NCBI RefSeq assembly: GCF_017565645.3
Contig: NZ_CP086136.1
Span: 4,447,501-4,511,500 of the forward strand
DNA length: 64,000 bases
Source: Bradyrhizobium barranii subsp. barranii
GTDB taxonomy: Bacteria; Pseudomonadota; Alphaproteobacteria; Rhizobiales; Xanthobacteraceae
Direction: 5' to 3'
Below are positions 52,617 to 61,658 of this stretch, piece after piece. A model generated the notes under the pieces. It was given only the letters and a program-made list of their open reading frames with translations, did not search any database and had not been told where the DNA came from. A program made the position numbers and the translations under genes. Every line of letters starts with the position of its first letter. The first letter of the stretch is position 1.

Positions 52617-53479
52617 AGGGGAATTTCGCCTGGTTTGGCCGCCTTGCGCTGACCGTTCTCGCCGTCGTTGCCGCGCTCGCGGTCGGCCGTGAACTTTGGG
52701 TCTATTACATGGAGCAGCCCTGGACCCGCGACGGTCGCGTCCGCGCCGATGTGGTGCAGGTCGCGCCTGACGTATCCGGGTTCGTCACGGAGGTGCTGGT
52801 CAAGGACAACCAGAAAGTCCATCGCGGCGATGTGCTGTTCCGGATTGATCGCGAACGTTTCGCGCTGGCCTTGCGGCAAGCCGATGCATCCGTGGCGGGT
52901 CATCAGGCCACGCTCGACCAGGCCAATTCCGATTTGAAGCGCTACAGCGCGCTGACCACCGATGCGGTATCGCAGCAGAAGCAGGAGCAGGTGTTGGCCA
53001 CCCAGCTCCAGGCCAAGGCGGCGTTCGATCAGGCCGTCGCCGACCGCGCGGTCGCCCAGCTCAACCTCGATCGCAGCGAGGTCCACGCCTCCGTGAACGG
53101 TGTCATCACCAACATGGATCTGCGTCCCGGCGCTTACGTCACGGCCGGCAAGGGCGTGATGGCGCTGGTCGACACGGATACGTTGCACGTGGAGGGTTAT
53201 TTCGAAGAGACAAAGCTCGCGCGCATCCGCACCGGCGACAAGGTGCGGGTCCGCCTGATGGGCGAAACGGTCACGCTGTCGGGCCATGTCGAGAGCATCG
53301 CCGCCGGCATCGAGGACCGCGACCGCGCTGAGGGCGCGAACCTGCTTGCCAATGTCAACCCGACCTTCAGCTGGGTGCGGCTCGCCCAGCGCGTCCCCGT
53401 GCGCATCGCGCTGGACAATGTCCCCGACACCATGTCGCTCGTCGCCGGCCGCTCCGCGACGGTAGAGGTATTGAACTAA
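52613..53479 (+). CDS. HlyD/AaeA-type membrane fusion protein
   Basis: The 288-residue periplasmic adaptor has one N-terminal membrane anchor (GRLALTVLAVVAALAVGREL) and then the barrel-sandwich segment TRDGRVRADVVQVAPDVSGFVTEV, a helical hairpin (about 90-150: ATLDQANSDLKRYSALTTDA), and the beta-barrel region MDLRPGAYVTAGKGVMALVD. It bridges the FUSC pump to an outer membrane channel, which is not encoded nearby. The start at 52613 is fixed by the overlap with DUF1656. Confidence 0.9.
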   Translation: MKGNFAWFGRLALTVLAVVAALAVGRELWVYYMEQPWTRDGRVRADVVQVAPDVSGFVTEVLVKDNQKVHRGDVLFRIDRERFALALRQADASVAGHQATLDQANSDLKRYSALTTDAVSQQKQEQVLATQLQAKAAFDQAVADRAVAQLNLDRSEVHASVNGVITNMDLRPGAYVTAGKGVMALVDTDTLHVEGYFEETKLARIRTGDKVRVRLMGETVTLSGHVESIAAGIEDRDRAEGANLLANVNPTFSWVRLAQRVPVRIALDNVPDTMSLVAGRSATVEVLN

Positions 53480-53587
53480 CGCAACGAGCCCATGGATCGC
53501 GCCTGGCTTGGGGAAAACCGCCAACAGGCGTTTCAATGCCAAATCGCAGGGCTAATCCTGACGCGCTTGTGTGAGTCGGGGGACCGT

Positions 53588-53659
53588 ATGGGCGTTTGGT
53601 TTTTAGTCCTAGCAGTCTGCGTCGTCGGCGCGTTGCTCCTTTTGGCATTCTGCCGATAG
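53588..53659 (+). CDS. Membrane micropeptide, 23 aa
   Basis: ATG at 53588 is preceded by GGGGGA at a usable distance. The frame gives MGVWFLVLAVCVVGALLLLA followed by FCR and TAG. It is one hydrophobic helix with almost no soluble part. Evidence is limited to the ribosome site and composition; it could be chance. Confidence 0.35.
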   Translation: MGVWFLVLAVCVVGALLLLAFCR

Positions 53660-53780
53660 AGCCGACAGCGGACGCAAATGTTGCTGCGAAGCATCAGCCA
53701 GCCGTTGAATAGCGGTTCCAGACCGATGGTTTTTGACTGTGCATGGATGACCGCGTTCACTTCCGGGATCGGAGGCGGAC

Positions 53781-53861
53781 ATGAGCTGGTTGTTTGTGTT
53801 TCTCATTGCCGCGAGCGCAGTCGTTCTGATCGCCCATGCGATTGACGCGATGCGTTCCTGA
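53781..53861 (+). CDS. Membrane micropeptide, 26 aa
   Basis: GGAGG (53771-53775) lies five bases before the ATG. The product starts MSWLFVFLIAASAVVLIAHA and ends IDAMRS, a single hydrophobic helix with a short polar end. The good ribosome site makes it more likely than its upstream neighbour. The function is unknown. Confidence 0.45.
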   Translation: MSWLFVFLIAASAVVLIAHAIDAMRS

Positions 53862-53986
53862 TACTGCATGCGACTCGGTTTCGTCGGTAGCTAGGTAAGC
53901 GACGAAATTTTTCCGAGGCGGGCGAGTGTCAAATTGAGGAACCTGGTCCTGCAGGCCAAGGTTTTCACAGCAGGAGGAATACGATC

Positions 53987-54091
53987 ATGCTTGCGTTCTA
54001 TCTGCCGATCATCATTTTCGGAGCGATGCTCGAAGCGATTTCGAAGCAAAAGGTCTCTGCACCCATCCAGGAGCCGCCAAGCATCGACTAG
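53987..54091 (+). CDS. Small membrane-associated peptide, 34 aa
   Basis: AGGAGG (53972-53977) sits 9 bases before the ATG. The product has a hydrophobic start (MLAFYLPIIIFGAMLEAI), then a polar tail with KQKVSAPIQEPPSID. It is the third candidate micropeptide in this 500-base stretch downstream of the efflux operon. The region otherwise has no long gene. I recognise no family. Confidence 0.45.
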   Translation: MLAFYLPIIIFGAMLEAISKQKVSAPIQEPPSID

Positions 54092-54138
54092 ACCCCGATG
54101 CTCAGGCGTCGGTTAGGGACTGACGAACCAACGTCTGC

Positions 54139-55350
54139 TCAGTCATTCGAGTATTTCTTCAGCTCGAATCGCGCGATCTGGTTTCGGTGCACCTCATCCG
54201 GCCCATCGGCAAGCCGCAGCAGGCGCGCGGTCGCGTAGGCCTGGGTCAAGCCAAAATCGTTCGAGGTGCCGCCGCCGCCGTGCGCCTGGATGGCCCAGTC
54301 GATGATCTGGCAGGCCATGTTGGGCACGGCGACCTTGATCATCGCGATCTCAGCCTTCGCGACCTTGTTGCCGACCGTGTCCATCGCGTAGGCGGCGTTG
54401 AGCGTCAGCAGCCGGGCCTGCTCGATCATGATGCGGGCTTCCGCGATTCGCTCCTGCGTCACGGTCTGCTCCGAGACCGGCTTGCCGAAGGTCACGCGGC
54501 TGCGCACGCGGCGGCACATCTTTTCCAGCGTGCGCTCGGCAAGGCCAATCAGCCGCATGCAGTGATGGATGCGGCCGGGGCCGAGGCGGCCCTGTGCGAT
54601 CTCGAAGCCGCGGCCTTCGCCCAGCAGCATGTTCTCCTTGGGCACGCGCACATTGGTGAAGACGACCTCGGAAGCGCGGTCGGGCACGCCGTAGAAGCTG
54701 AACACGGGCAGCGGACGCTTGACCTCGATGCCCGGCGTGTCCATCGGCACCAGGATCATGGATTGCTGCTTGTGGCGGTCGGGATTGTCCGGATCGGTCT
54801 TGCCCATGAAGATGCAGATCTTGCAGCGCGGATCGGTCGCGTTGGTCGTGTACCATTTCCGCCCGTTGATGACGTAATGGTCGCCGTCGCGCACGATCGA
54901 GCTTTCGATGTTCGTCGCATCGGATGATGCGACCGCGGGCTCGGTCATGGCGAAGCAGGAGCGGATTTCGCCTGATAGCAGCGGCTTCAGCCAGCGCTCC
55001 TTGTCCTTCTCCGTGCCATAGCGCTCCAGCACCTCCATGTTGCCGGTGTCGGGCGCCGAGCAGTTGAACACTTCGGGCGCCAGATGCGTGCGCCCCATCA
55101 CCTCGCAGAGCGGGGCATATTCGAGATTGGTGAGACCCGCGCCGTGGCCGGACTCCGGCAGGAACAAATTCCAGAGACTTTCGGCGCGCGCCAGCGGCTT
55201 CAGCTCCTCGACGACCGGATAGACCTTCCACGGTCCGAGCTCCTCCGCTTCGCGATAGAAGCGCTCCTCGTTCGGATAGATGTGCCGGTCCATGAAACTT
55301 TCGAGCTTGCGCTTGAGTTCGACGACTTTGGGCGACATCGGGTAGAGCAT
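54139..55350 (-). CDS. Acyl-CoA dehydrogenase
   Basis: The 403-residue flavoprotein has the usual ACAD segments: [20 protein letters not shown] (FAD and substrate binding), [42 protein letters not shown] and the C-terminal [49 protein letters not shown] before the ATG at 55350 fixes the start. The end of the protein lacks a clear catalytic Glu at the usual late position, as in the ACAD10/11-like branch, where it is in the QAHGG region's surroundings. It oxidises an acyl-CoA to the enoyl-CoA and passes electrons to ETF. The substrate is unclear and it stands alone. Confidence 0.88.
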   Translation of the reverse strand: MLYPMSPKVVELKRKLESFMDRHIYPNEERFYREAEELGPWKVYPVVEELKPLARAESLWNLFLPESGHGAGLTNLEYAPLCEVMGRTHLAPEVFNCSAPDTGNMEVLERYGTEKDKERWLKPLLSGEIRSCFAMTEPAVASSDATNIESSIVRDGDHYVINGRKWYTTNATDPRCKICIFMGKTDPDNPDRHKQQSMILVPMDTPGIEVKRPLPVFSFYGVPDRASEVVFTNVRVPKENMLLGEGRGFEIAQGRLGPGRIHHCMRLIGLAERTLEKMCRRVRSRVTFGKPVSEQTVTQERIAEARIMIEQARLLTLNAAYAMDTVGNKVAKAEIAMIKVAVPNMACQIIDWAIQAHGGGGTSNDFGLTQAYATARLLRLADGPDEVHRNQIARFELKKYSND

Positions 55351-55919
55351 CTGGACCTCCTGTAGATCAAGCAGCGCCTGCACGCGGGGCCGGCCTGCAT
55401 CAGAATCGAGTCGGCGATAGCGGCGCTTGCCTCATCGCATTTTCATCGGCGCGGCTCTGCGCAAATCGCGTCAGAGCTCACCTGTTGCGTAGCGATATTA
55501 ACGTCCATTCATGCGTTGTCTTGCGTTTGTGCACCGAATGAGAAGCGCGTGGGAAACAATCAGCAACTGTGACTTTGACGCGACTGGCAATCCGAAAGGT
55601 CGTGCCTAAGATCGGCCTCAATCAAAAGTGGGGGCAGCAGTCATGACAACACAAGGGGACTACGGAAGCACATCCTTACGGATCGCGCGCCCCTAGTTCG
55701 CCAGTCGATGGGACGCGGAGCGCATTGTCCTAGACTGCGCGCGGGTTCTTCCAACAACCGGTAGTTCGTCCCGTCGATCCGCAAGCTGCGCGGTCGCCGG
55801 TTTCGTTCGTTCAAAAGCAAGCAAGGGCTTGATCCCAACGTCGCACCTCAAGACACAATCTAAAATAGATTAATATAAGCAACACAATCTTGAATTCGAA
55901 AAAGGAAACGGACATCGAC
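55351..55919. other. Long intergenic region without a convincing gene
   Basis: This 570-base stretch becomes AT-richer towards its end (55860-55890, TAAAATAGATTAATATAAGC), which probably holds the promoter of the outer membrane protein gene. A 17-codon frame at 55642 and an antisense frame at 55641-55838 lack support. No repeat or RNA gene could be recognised. Confidence 0.4.
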
Positions 55920-56648
55920 ATGCACACGCAATCAGAACGCTCCGTCACTCGCCGCATCAGGCTCACCGCCGCCGTTGCAGCGATGAGCGCGATTATCGCT
56001 TCACCTGCTCTCGCTGGCGGTCCGCCGCCAGCACCCGTCGTCTCCTGGTCTGGATTCTACGCCGGTGTCCATGGTGGCTGGGGATGGGGGAAGTCGGAGT
56101 TTCGCGATCCCCTCAACAGCCCCGCCAACAACCCGTTCTCTGCCTACTACAACGGACCGCTCGCGGGCGGGCAGCTCGGCTACAATTGGCAGCTGGGCAA
56201 CTATGTCCTTGGTGCCGAGGTCGACGGCTCCTGGTCCTTCGTGAAGGGCAACACCAGCACCTCGCCCCTTCTCACGTCGAGCACCACCAACGGGGTCGGC
56301 TACACCGCCCTCGCGACCGCGACGGGCCGTGTCGGCTACGCATCGGGCCAATGGCTCGCCTATGCCAAGGGCGGTGGCGCCTATGCCCGCATGGAGCTCT
56401 CGTCGCGGTTCACCCCGGAGATCACCAACTACAACCGCGAGCTGTTCGGTGCCGTCGGCGGCGTCGGCCTGGAAGTGGCCTTCCTGCGCAACGTCTCCGC
56501 CAAGGTCGAATACAACGCGATCTTTCTCCCCACCGAAACGCTGCATTGGGTGAGCCAGGACACGACCTCCGAGATCAAGCATTTCGTCCAGGTGGTGAAG
56601 GCCGGCATCAACGTCCGTTTCAACGGCGACGGCGGCCTCCCGCGTTAA
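55920..56648 (+). CDS. Omp25/RopB-like outer membrane beta-barrel protein (copy 1)
   Basis: The 242-residue protein has a signal peptide ending near SPALAGGPP, then the family's opening VVSWSGFYAGVHGGWGWGKS, GGQLGYNWQLGNYVLGAEVDGSW, TATGRVGYASGQWLAYAKGG, and a C-terminal strand KAGINVRFNGDGG. It is an eight-stranded porin-like barrel of the rhizobial immunogenic OMP family. The ATG at 55920 is preferred to a TTG at 55890. It is the first of a duplicated pair (55920-57209 and 57262-58584). Confidence 0.88.
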   Translation: MHTQSERSVTRRIRLTAAVAAMSAIIASPALAGGPPPAPVVSWSGFYAGVHGGWGWGKSEFRDPLNSPANNPFSAYYNGPLAGGQLGYNWQLGNYVLGAEVDGSWSFVKGNTSTSPLLTSSTTNGVGYTALATATGRVGYASGQWLAYAKGGGAYARMELSSRFTPEITNYNRELFGAVGGVGLEVAFLRNVSAKVEYNAIFLPTETLHWVSQDTTSEIKHFVQVVKAGINVRFNGDGGLPR

Positions 56649-56699
56649 TTCCCCGGCACATCGAATCAACATTCAACAGAAATCCTCGGAGACAACATC

Positions 56700-57209
56700 A
56701 TGTCCACCATGTCCAAGATCGCCGCAGTCGTCACCGCCGGCCTCGGCGCCATGATCGCCGCACCAAGCCACGCCGCCGCTCCAGTCGAGTACGTCAAGGT
56801 CTGCTCCTTGTACGGCGCCGGCTTCTTCTACATTCCGGGCACCGACACCTGCACCAACGCCAACCAGATCGCGACGAACCAGTTCGATCTCGCGCGTGCG
56901 CAGACCCGCGCTTCGACCGGCACCGCGATGGCCGCGTCGCTCGTCGCGCCGTGGCTTCCGACCGGCACCAATTACGCGGTCTCGACCCACTGGGCGACCT
57001 ATGACGGCCAGCACGCAGCGGGCTTCTCAGGGCTCGTGCGGGTCTCCGGCAATTTCGTGTTCTCGGGCGGCTTCTCGCTCGGCCTCGACAAGGGAAGCCT
57101 CACGTCCCTCACCAACCGCACGCAGACGGAATTCGGCACGGCGATCCCGGCGCAATCGTGGAGTGACGTCCGTGGCCTCGGCCGCGCGGGGTTCATGTAC
57201 GCCTGGTGA
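56700..57209 (+). CDS. Short porin-signature outer membrane protein (copy 1)
   Basis: The 169-residue protein has a signal peptide (AAVVTAGLGAMIAAPSHAAA) and then VEYVKVCSLYGAGFFYIPGT, the hallmark N-terminal motif of the rhizobial porin family (Porin_2). The rest is much shorter than a true porin of about 350-500 residues and ends in beta strands (LVRVSGNFVFSGGFSLGLDK, SDVRGLGRAGFMYAW). It may be a miniature barrel or a porin-derived surface protein. GGAGA precedes the ATG. A frameshifted homologue is at 58052. Confidence 0.75.
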   Translation: MSTMSKIAAVVTAGLGAMIAAPSHAAAPVEYVKVCSLYGAGFFYIPGTDTCTNANQIATNQFDLARAQTRASTGTAMAASLVAPWLPTGTNYAVSTHWATYDGQHAAGFSGLVRVSGNFVFSGGFSLGLDKGSLTSLTNRTQTEFGTAIPAQSWSDVRGLGRAGFMYAW

Positions 57210-57261
57210 TGCACGCGACGCTCGCTCCTAAAATTCATTCTGACATTTGAAAGACCATCCC

Positions 57262-58020
57262 ATGACAATCTCTCTCTCGCGATCGGCGCGCCGCTTCCTC
57301 TCCTGCGTTGCTGCCGTCACGCCGCTTCTCGCGGCCATGCCGCTCACCGCTACATCCGCGAACGCGGCCGACATGACCGTGAAGGCTCCGGTCGTCGCTC
57401 CGGTGCCGCTCTGGAACGGCTTCTACATTGGTGCTCATGGCGGTTATGGCATGGGCAGCAGCCGGCTCGTCGACCCGAGCTTCGCATTCGCGCAAGATCG
57501 CTTCACGATGGACACAAAGGGCGCGCTCGCAGGTGCGCAGGTTGGCGCCAACTGGCAGTTCGACAACATCGTGGTCGGTGCCGAGCTCGATCTTTCCTGG
57601 GCGTCGATCAAGGGCAATCGTCCGTTCGATCCCGCGAACCCCATCTTGTCCGGGCTTTCAGTGTCGTACCAGGCGATGGCGACGGGCACCGGTCGCATCG
57701 GCTACGCGTTTGATAACGTACTGGCTTACGCCAAAGGCGGCGTTGCCTGGGCAAATGTCGCCTACCAGGCCTATGTCGGCACGGTTGCTCCGCTCGACGT
57801 GAACCACCAGCGGACCGGCTTGACCGGCGGCGTCGGCCTTGAATACTCGCTGACGAGCAATCTCTCGGCGCGACTGGAGTACGACTACCTGTATTTCGGT
57901 CCGGCCGCGATCGCGCTGAGCACACGGATCAGCACCCAGAACGTCGACCATGACCTTCATCTCGTGAAGCTCGGCGTGAACTACCGCTTCAACGGCGATG
58001 CCATCGTTGCTCGTTACTGA
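57262..58020 (+). CDS. Omp25/RopB-like outer membrane beta-barrel protein (copy 2)
   Basis: The 252-residue protein has a signal peptide (SRSARRFLSCVAAVTPLLAA, cleaved near ANA-AD) and the family features PLWNGFYIGAHGGYGMGSSR, GAQVGANWQFDNIVVGAELD, GTGRIGYAFDNVLAYAKGGV, and a closing strand LVKLGVNYRFNGD. It shares its layout with copy 1 at 55920 but has diverged in sequence, so the duplication is not recent. It precedes the second porin-signature gene. Confidence 0.88.
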   Translation: MTISLSRSARRFLSCVAAVTPLLAAMPLTATSANAADMTVKAPVVAPVPLWNGFYIGAHGGYGMGSSRLVDPSFAFAQDRFTMDTKGALAGAQVGANWQFDNIVVGAELDLSWASIKGNRPFDPANPILSGLSVSYQAMATGTGRIGYAFDNVLAYAKGGVAWANVAYQAYVGTVAPLDVNHQRTGLTGGVGLEYSLTSNLSARLEYDYLYFGPAAIALSTRISTQNVDHDLHLVKLGVNYRFNGDAIVARY

Positions 58021-58051
58021 GCCGCGTCAACGTCACTGATTGGAGACAAAC

Positions 58052-58584
58052 ATGTGGAAGCAAATCAACGCGGCACGAGACGTCTTCCGACGTCACCTGC
58101 GCGCTATCCTTGCGACTGCCGCTCTGGTTCTGGCGATCCCGACGCCCGGCCATGCTGCGGTCGAGTACGAAAAGATCTGCTCGGTCTACGGTGCCAACTT
58201 CTTCTACATACCGGGTACTGACACCTGCGTGAACGCGGGGCAGACGGTGCAGAGCCAGTTCGATCTCGCACGCCAGATTACCCGTGCAGCGACGGGAACG
58301 GCCATGGCGACTTCGCTCGTCAATCCGTTCCTGCCCGACGGGACCAACTATGCGATCTCGACGCACTGGGCCGTCTTCGACGGGCAGCATGCCGCGGTGT
58401 GGTCGGAATGATCAGGATCCAGGGAAACCTGTCACTGACCATGGGCATCGCGTTCGGTCTCGATCGCGGCAGCTTGACGTCCACGTCCAACCGGACCGCG
58501 ACGGAGTTTGGCGTGGCGCTTCCGGCGCAGTCGTGGAGCGACGTGCGCGCCCTTGGACGCGTGGGGCTCCAGTATTCCTGGTAG
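58052..58584 (+). pseudogene. Short porin-signature protein (copy 2), frameshifted
   Basis: The first frame (from ATG 58052, GGAG upstream) gives a signal peptide and VEYEKICSVYGANFFYIPGT, parallel to copy 1, up to DGQHAAVWSE and a stop at 58409-58411. The homologous continuation MIRIQGNLSLTMGIAFGLDR to SDVRALGRVGLQYSW lies in another frame, ending at 58584. Loss of one base, for example one G in TCGGGA at about 58405, accounts for the shift. With the base restored, the protein would be about 177 residues, like copy 1. Confidence 0.8.
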
Positions 58585-58602
58585 CCGGCGCCGAACACGA
58601 AG

Positions 58603-58640
58603 GCGCCGCCCGGACGATCTTCACGACGTCCGGGCGGCGC
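58603..58640. terminator. Strong hairpin between convergent genes
   Basis: GCGCCGCCCGGACG (58603-58616) pairs perfectly with CGTCCGGGCGGCGC (58627-58640) around a 10-base loop. It lies between the stop of the porin-like gene and the stop of the convergent GH172 gene. It has no U-run, but the 14-bp GC stem is a good two-way terminator or 3' stabiliser. Confidence 0.7.
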
Positions 58641-58667
58641 AAATGCTGTGAGCGCAGGGAAGGGCGG

Positions 58668-59777
58668 CTAGCCGATTTCGAGATAATCCGGGCCGGGCAA
58701 TGTCGGGAAGGGCGGGGTCGGCAGCGTCTGGTACCAGAATGCGACCGAGGCGATGTCGTCCTGCAATGGAAGATACTTCGCCTCCTTGACGCCCGGCAGC
58801 CAGCCCAGTGCCTGGATCGTCACGCGCAGATCGGAGCGGAAGCGCACGGGATCGGGGATGTGCCAGCGGTATAGGCCGAAGCGTTGCTGCGACTTGTAGA
58901 CACCATCGGGACGGATCACCTGCGGCAGGCCGGCATAGGGCGTGGTGAATTCCTGGTAGCGTGATTGCCCCTGGCCGGCATGCGCGACATAGGGATCGAA
59001 ATTATAGGCGCCGCAGAAATAGTCCTCGGTGCCGGTGCCGCAGATGGTCGGGAATGCACCGTCGCCGTCGATGAAGAACTTGATCTCGCCTTCGCCCCAC
59101 CAGCCGTTGTTGTTGACGCCCCAGGCCATATAGGTGCCGACATAATGGCCCGCACCGCTGACGCCATCGAGGATGGTGTAGACCTCTTTGTACGGCAGCG
59201 GGTTGGTACGCCGGAACTGCGCATGGAAATAGGCGCAGTCCTCGGGCACCTCAGTCAGCGCATAGTTGATCTGGTAGTAGACGGTGAGCTGCTCCTCGCT
59301 GCGGTTCTCCAGCGTGAAGCGCGCGCGCTTGCGGAACGGCATTTCCCAGTAACAGTTGAAGGCGCGACCGGGATTGACGCAGACCGCGAGCGAGGACACC
59401 TGCGCGAATTCCTCCCATCCGCAGGCGAAGAAATCGCCGACCGGGCATTCCACGCTTGGCTGTGCCTGGTCGTCCCAGTAGACGCGCAGGATCGAGTGAC
59501 GAAGGCGCCCGCGCGCCAGCGTCATCCAGATCTGCTGGATCGCGCCCTGGCCGTGAATGTCGCCGAGCGTAAAGGTCGCGCCGGGCTCGATGACGACATA
59601 GGGCGAGACCTTCCAGCCCTGGCCGAGATCGCGGGCCTGGCGTGCGGCAGGGCCGTCGACCGACATGCCGCCCTTGCCCTTCTCGCCGGTGAAATTCTCG
59701 GGGCTGATCGAGCGCGTCTGCGCATTCGACAGGCGCGACAGATTGCCGAGATGCAGGCCCAATCCGGAAAACGCCAT
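58668..59777 (-). CDS. GH172 (DUF2961) glycoside hydrolase-like protein
   Basis: The 369-residue protein fits the DUF2961 family, now GH172: DLGQGWKVSPYVVIEPGATF, DIHGQGAIQQIWMTL, ILRVYWDDQAQPSVECPVGDFF, the TICGTGTEDYFCGAYNFDPY motif that carries the catalytic Glu, and a jelly-roll pair. Known members act on fructofuranosides or arabinofuranosides, for example difructose dianhydride and D-arabinan. There is no signal peptide, so it should be cytoplasmic. No sugar transporter is adjacent. The start at 59777 is chosen over a longer frame because the family begins there. Confidence 0.82.
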   Translation of the reverse strand: MAFSGLGLHLGNLSRLSNAQTRSISPENFTGEKGKGGMSVDGPAARQARDLGQGWKVSPYVVIEPGATFTLGDIHGQGAIQQIWMTLARGRLRHSILRVYWDDQAQPSVECPVGDFFACGWEEFAQVSSLAVCVNPGRAFNCYWEMPFRKRARFTLENRSEEQLTVYYQINYALTEVPEDCAYFHAQFRRTNPLPYKEVYTILDGVSGAGHYVGTYMAWGVNNNGWWGEGEIKFFIDGDGAFPTICGTGTEDYFCGAYNFDPYVAHAGQGQSRYQEFTTPYAGLPQVIRPDGVYKSQQRFGLYRWHIPDPVRFRSDLRVTIQALGWLPGVKEAKYLPLQDDIASVAFWYQTLPTPPFPTLPGPDYLEIG

Positions 59778-59869
59778 GCTGTCCTCTATCCCTGGAGTTA
59801 GCGACACCTCGATATATCGCCGTCGAATCTACCAAAAGATGAAGACCGCGCACGCAGGGTGCGCGTACT

Positions 59870-61495
59870 TCAGGCGACGCGGTATTCCCTGAACTTCTCG
59901 CGCAGCGCGGATTTGAGCACCTTGCCGGTGCCGGTCATCGGAAGTTCGTCCAGGAATTCGACCGCATCCGGCATCCACCAGCTCGCAATCTTCGGGCGCA
60001 TGTGGTCGAGCAGGGCCTTGCCGTCCACGGTCGCGCCCTTCTTGCGGACGACGAGGAGCAGCGGACGCTCCTGCCATTTTTCATGGTTGATCGCGACCAC
60101 CGCGGCCTGAAGCACATCGGGGTGGGACAAGGCGACGTCCTCGAGCTGGATCGAGGAGATCCATTCGCCACCGGACTTGATCACGTCCTTGGAGCGATCG
60201 GTCAGCGTGACGTGGCCTTGGCTGTCGATCACCGCCATGTCGCCAGTGATCAGCCAGCCATCACGGTCGAGGCCTTCGTCGAGCTTCATATAGCCCGAGG
60301 CGACCCACGGTCCACGCGCGCGCAGATGGCCGACGGTCTTGCCGTCGCGCGGCAGCTCGTTGCCGCCGTCGTCGACGATGCGCAAGGCTGTGCCGAAGCA
60401 GGCGCGGCCCGACACCTGGCGCCGGTCGAATTTCTCCTTGTCGCCGAGATGCTCGGAGCCCGGCCGTAAGCCCGGCATCGAGCAGCCCAGGGCCTCGGTC
60501 ATGCCCCAGGCCTGGACGTAGTTGATGTCATAGTCGCGCTTCAGCTTCTCGACCATCGCGCGCGGCGGCGCCGAGCCGGACGACAGCGTCGCGCGCAGCG
60601 TCGAGAATTTATTGCCGGTGCGACCCAGCCAATCGAGCAGGATCAGCCAGAAGCTCGGCACGCCCGCCGACAGCGTCACCTTCTCGCCTTCGAGCAGTTC
60701 ATAGAGTTTGTCGGGCTCATAGTTGCGGCCGGGTAGCACCAGCTTCGATCCCGTGTAAGGCGCGGTGAACGGCATGTTCCAGCCGTTGCCGTGGAAGAGC
60801 GGCGCCATCGGCATCATCACCTCGCGCACGCCCTCGACATGGCCGGGCAGGAAGTCGAAATTGCAGCAGGTCATGGTTTGCAAGATGGCGGCGCGGTGCG
60901 AGTAGATCACGCCCTTCGGATTGCCGGTCGTGCCCGACGTGTAGCAGATGGTGGAGGCGGATTTTTCGTCGAACTCCGGCCAGGCGAAACCGCCGTCGTT
61001 CTCGCTGGCGAGGAGATCCTCATAGCAATGCACGTTCGCAAGCTTGGTCTCCGGCATCCGCTCGCGCGAGGACATCAGGACGAAGGCCTCGATCGTCTTC
61101 AGCTGCGGCGCGATCGCCTCGACCAGCGGCAGCGTGGCGCGGTCGATGAACAGCAGCCGGTCCTCGGCGTGGTTGATGATGTAGACGAGCTGCTCGGGGA
61201 ACAGCCGCGGATTGATGGTGTGCAGCACGTAGCCCATGCCCGGCGCGGCATAGAACATCTCGAAATGCCGGTGCGTATTCCAGGCCAGGGTGCCGACGCG
61301 GTCGCCTTGCTTCATGCCGAGCCGCTTCAGAGCCAGCGCCATGCGCTTGATGCGTGGATGGGCGTCGGCGTAGGTGTAGCGATGGATGTCGCCCTCGATC
61401 TCGCGCGCGACGATCTCGGCTTCGCCGTGATAGTCCGCGGCATACTGGATCAGGCCGCTAATCAGGAGCGGCATATCCATCATCAATCCCTGCAT
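59870..61495 (-). CDS. Acyl-CoA synthetase (AMP-binding, long/medium-chain type)
   Basis: This is a 541-residue adenylate-forming enzyme with the P-loop motif [20 protein letters not shown] (about 183-202), the motif [14 protein letters not shown], and a C-terminal [22 protein letters not shown], with the catalytic Lys in [21 protein letters not shown] lies just before the ATG at 61495. It activates a fatty or aryl acid to its CoA thioester; the family resembles the DmdB/medium-chain group. It is divergent from the monooxygenase gene, and a link to that pathway is possible but unproven. Confidence 0.9.
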   Translation of the reverse strand: MQGLMMDMPLLISGLIQYAADYHGEAEIVAREIEGDIHRYTYADAHPRIKRMALALKRLGMKQGDRVGTLAWNTHRHFEMFYAAPGMGYVLHTINPRLFPEQLVYIINHAEDRLLFIDRATLPLVEAIAPQLKTIEAFVLMSSRERMPETKLANVHCYEDLLASENDGGFAWPEFDEKSASTICYTSGTTGNPKGVIYSHRAAILQTMTCCNFDFLPGHVEGVREVMMPMAPLFHGNGWNMPFTAPYTGSKLVLPGRNYEPDKLYELLEGEKVTLSAGVPSFWLILLDWLGRTGNKFSTLRATLSSGSAPPRAMVEKLKRDYDINYVQAWGMTEALGCSMPGLRPGSEHLGDKEKFDRRQVSGRACFGTALRIVDDGGNELPRDGKTVGHLRARGPWVASGYMKLDEGLDRDGWLITGDMAVIDSQGHVTLTDRSKDVIKSGGEWISSIQLEDVALSHPDVLQAAVVAINHEKWQERPLLLVVRKKGATVDGKALLDHMRPKIASWWMPDAVEFLDELPMTGTGKVLKSALREKFREYRVA

Positions 61496-61658
61496 GGTCT
61501 CCTCCGCAGCCACGTCGTTGCGTGGCATATGTTGTGATTTGCGCGTGAGGTTAGCGGAACGTCACGGGACGTTCACGCAAAAAGCGAGGGACGCGATTGC
61601 ATGCGTCACTTTTTCGGGGCTAACTGATCCGAAGCAGCGTCCGCCGTGGAGGAAATCG

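Noticed and set aside
55641..55838. 65-codon antisense frame and a 17-codon frame at 55642
   Set aside because: There is no convincing ribosome site or protein-like composition for either; they are kept as intergenic.
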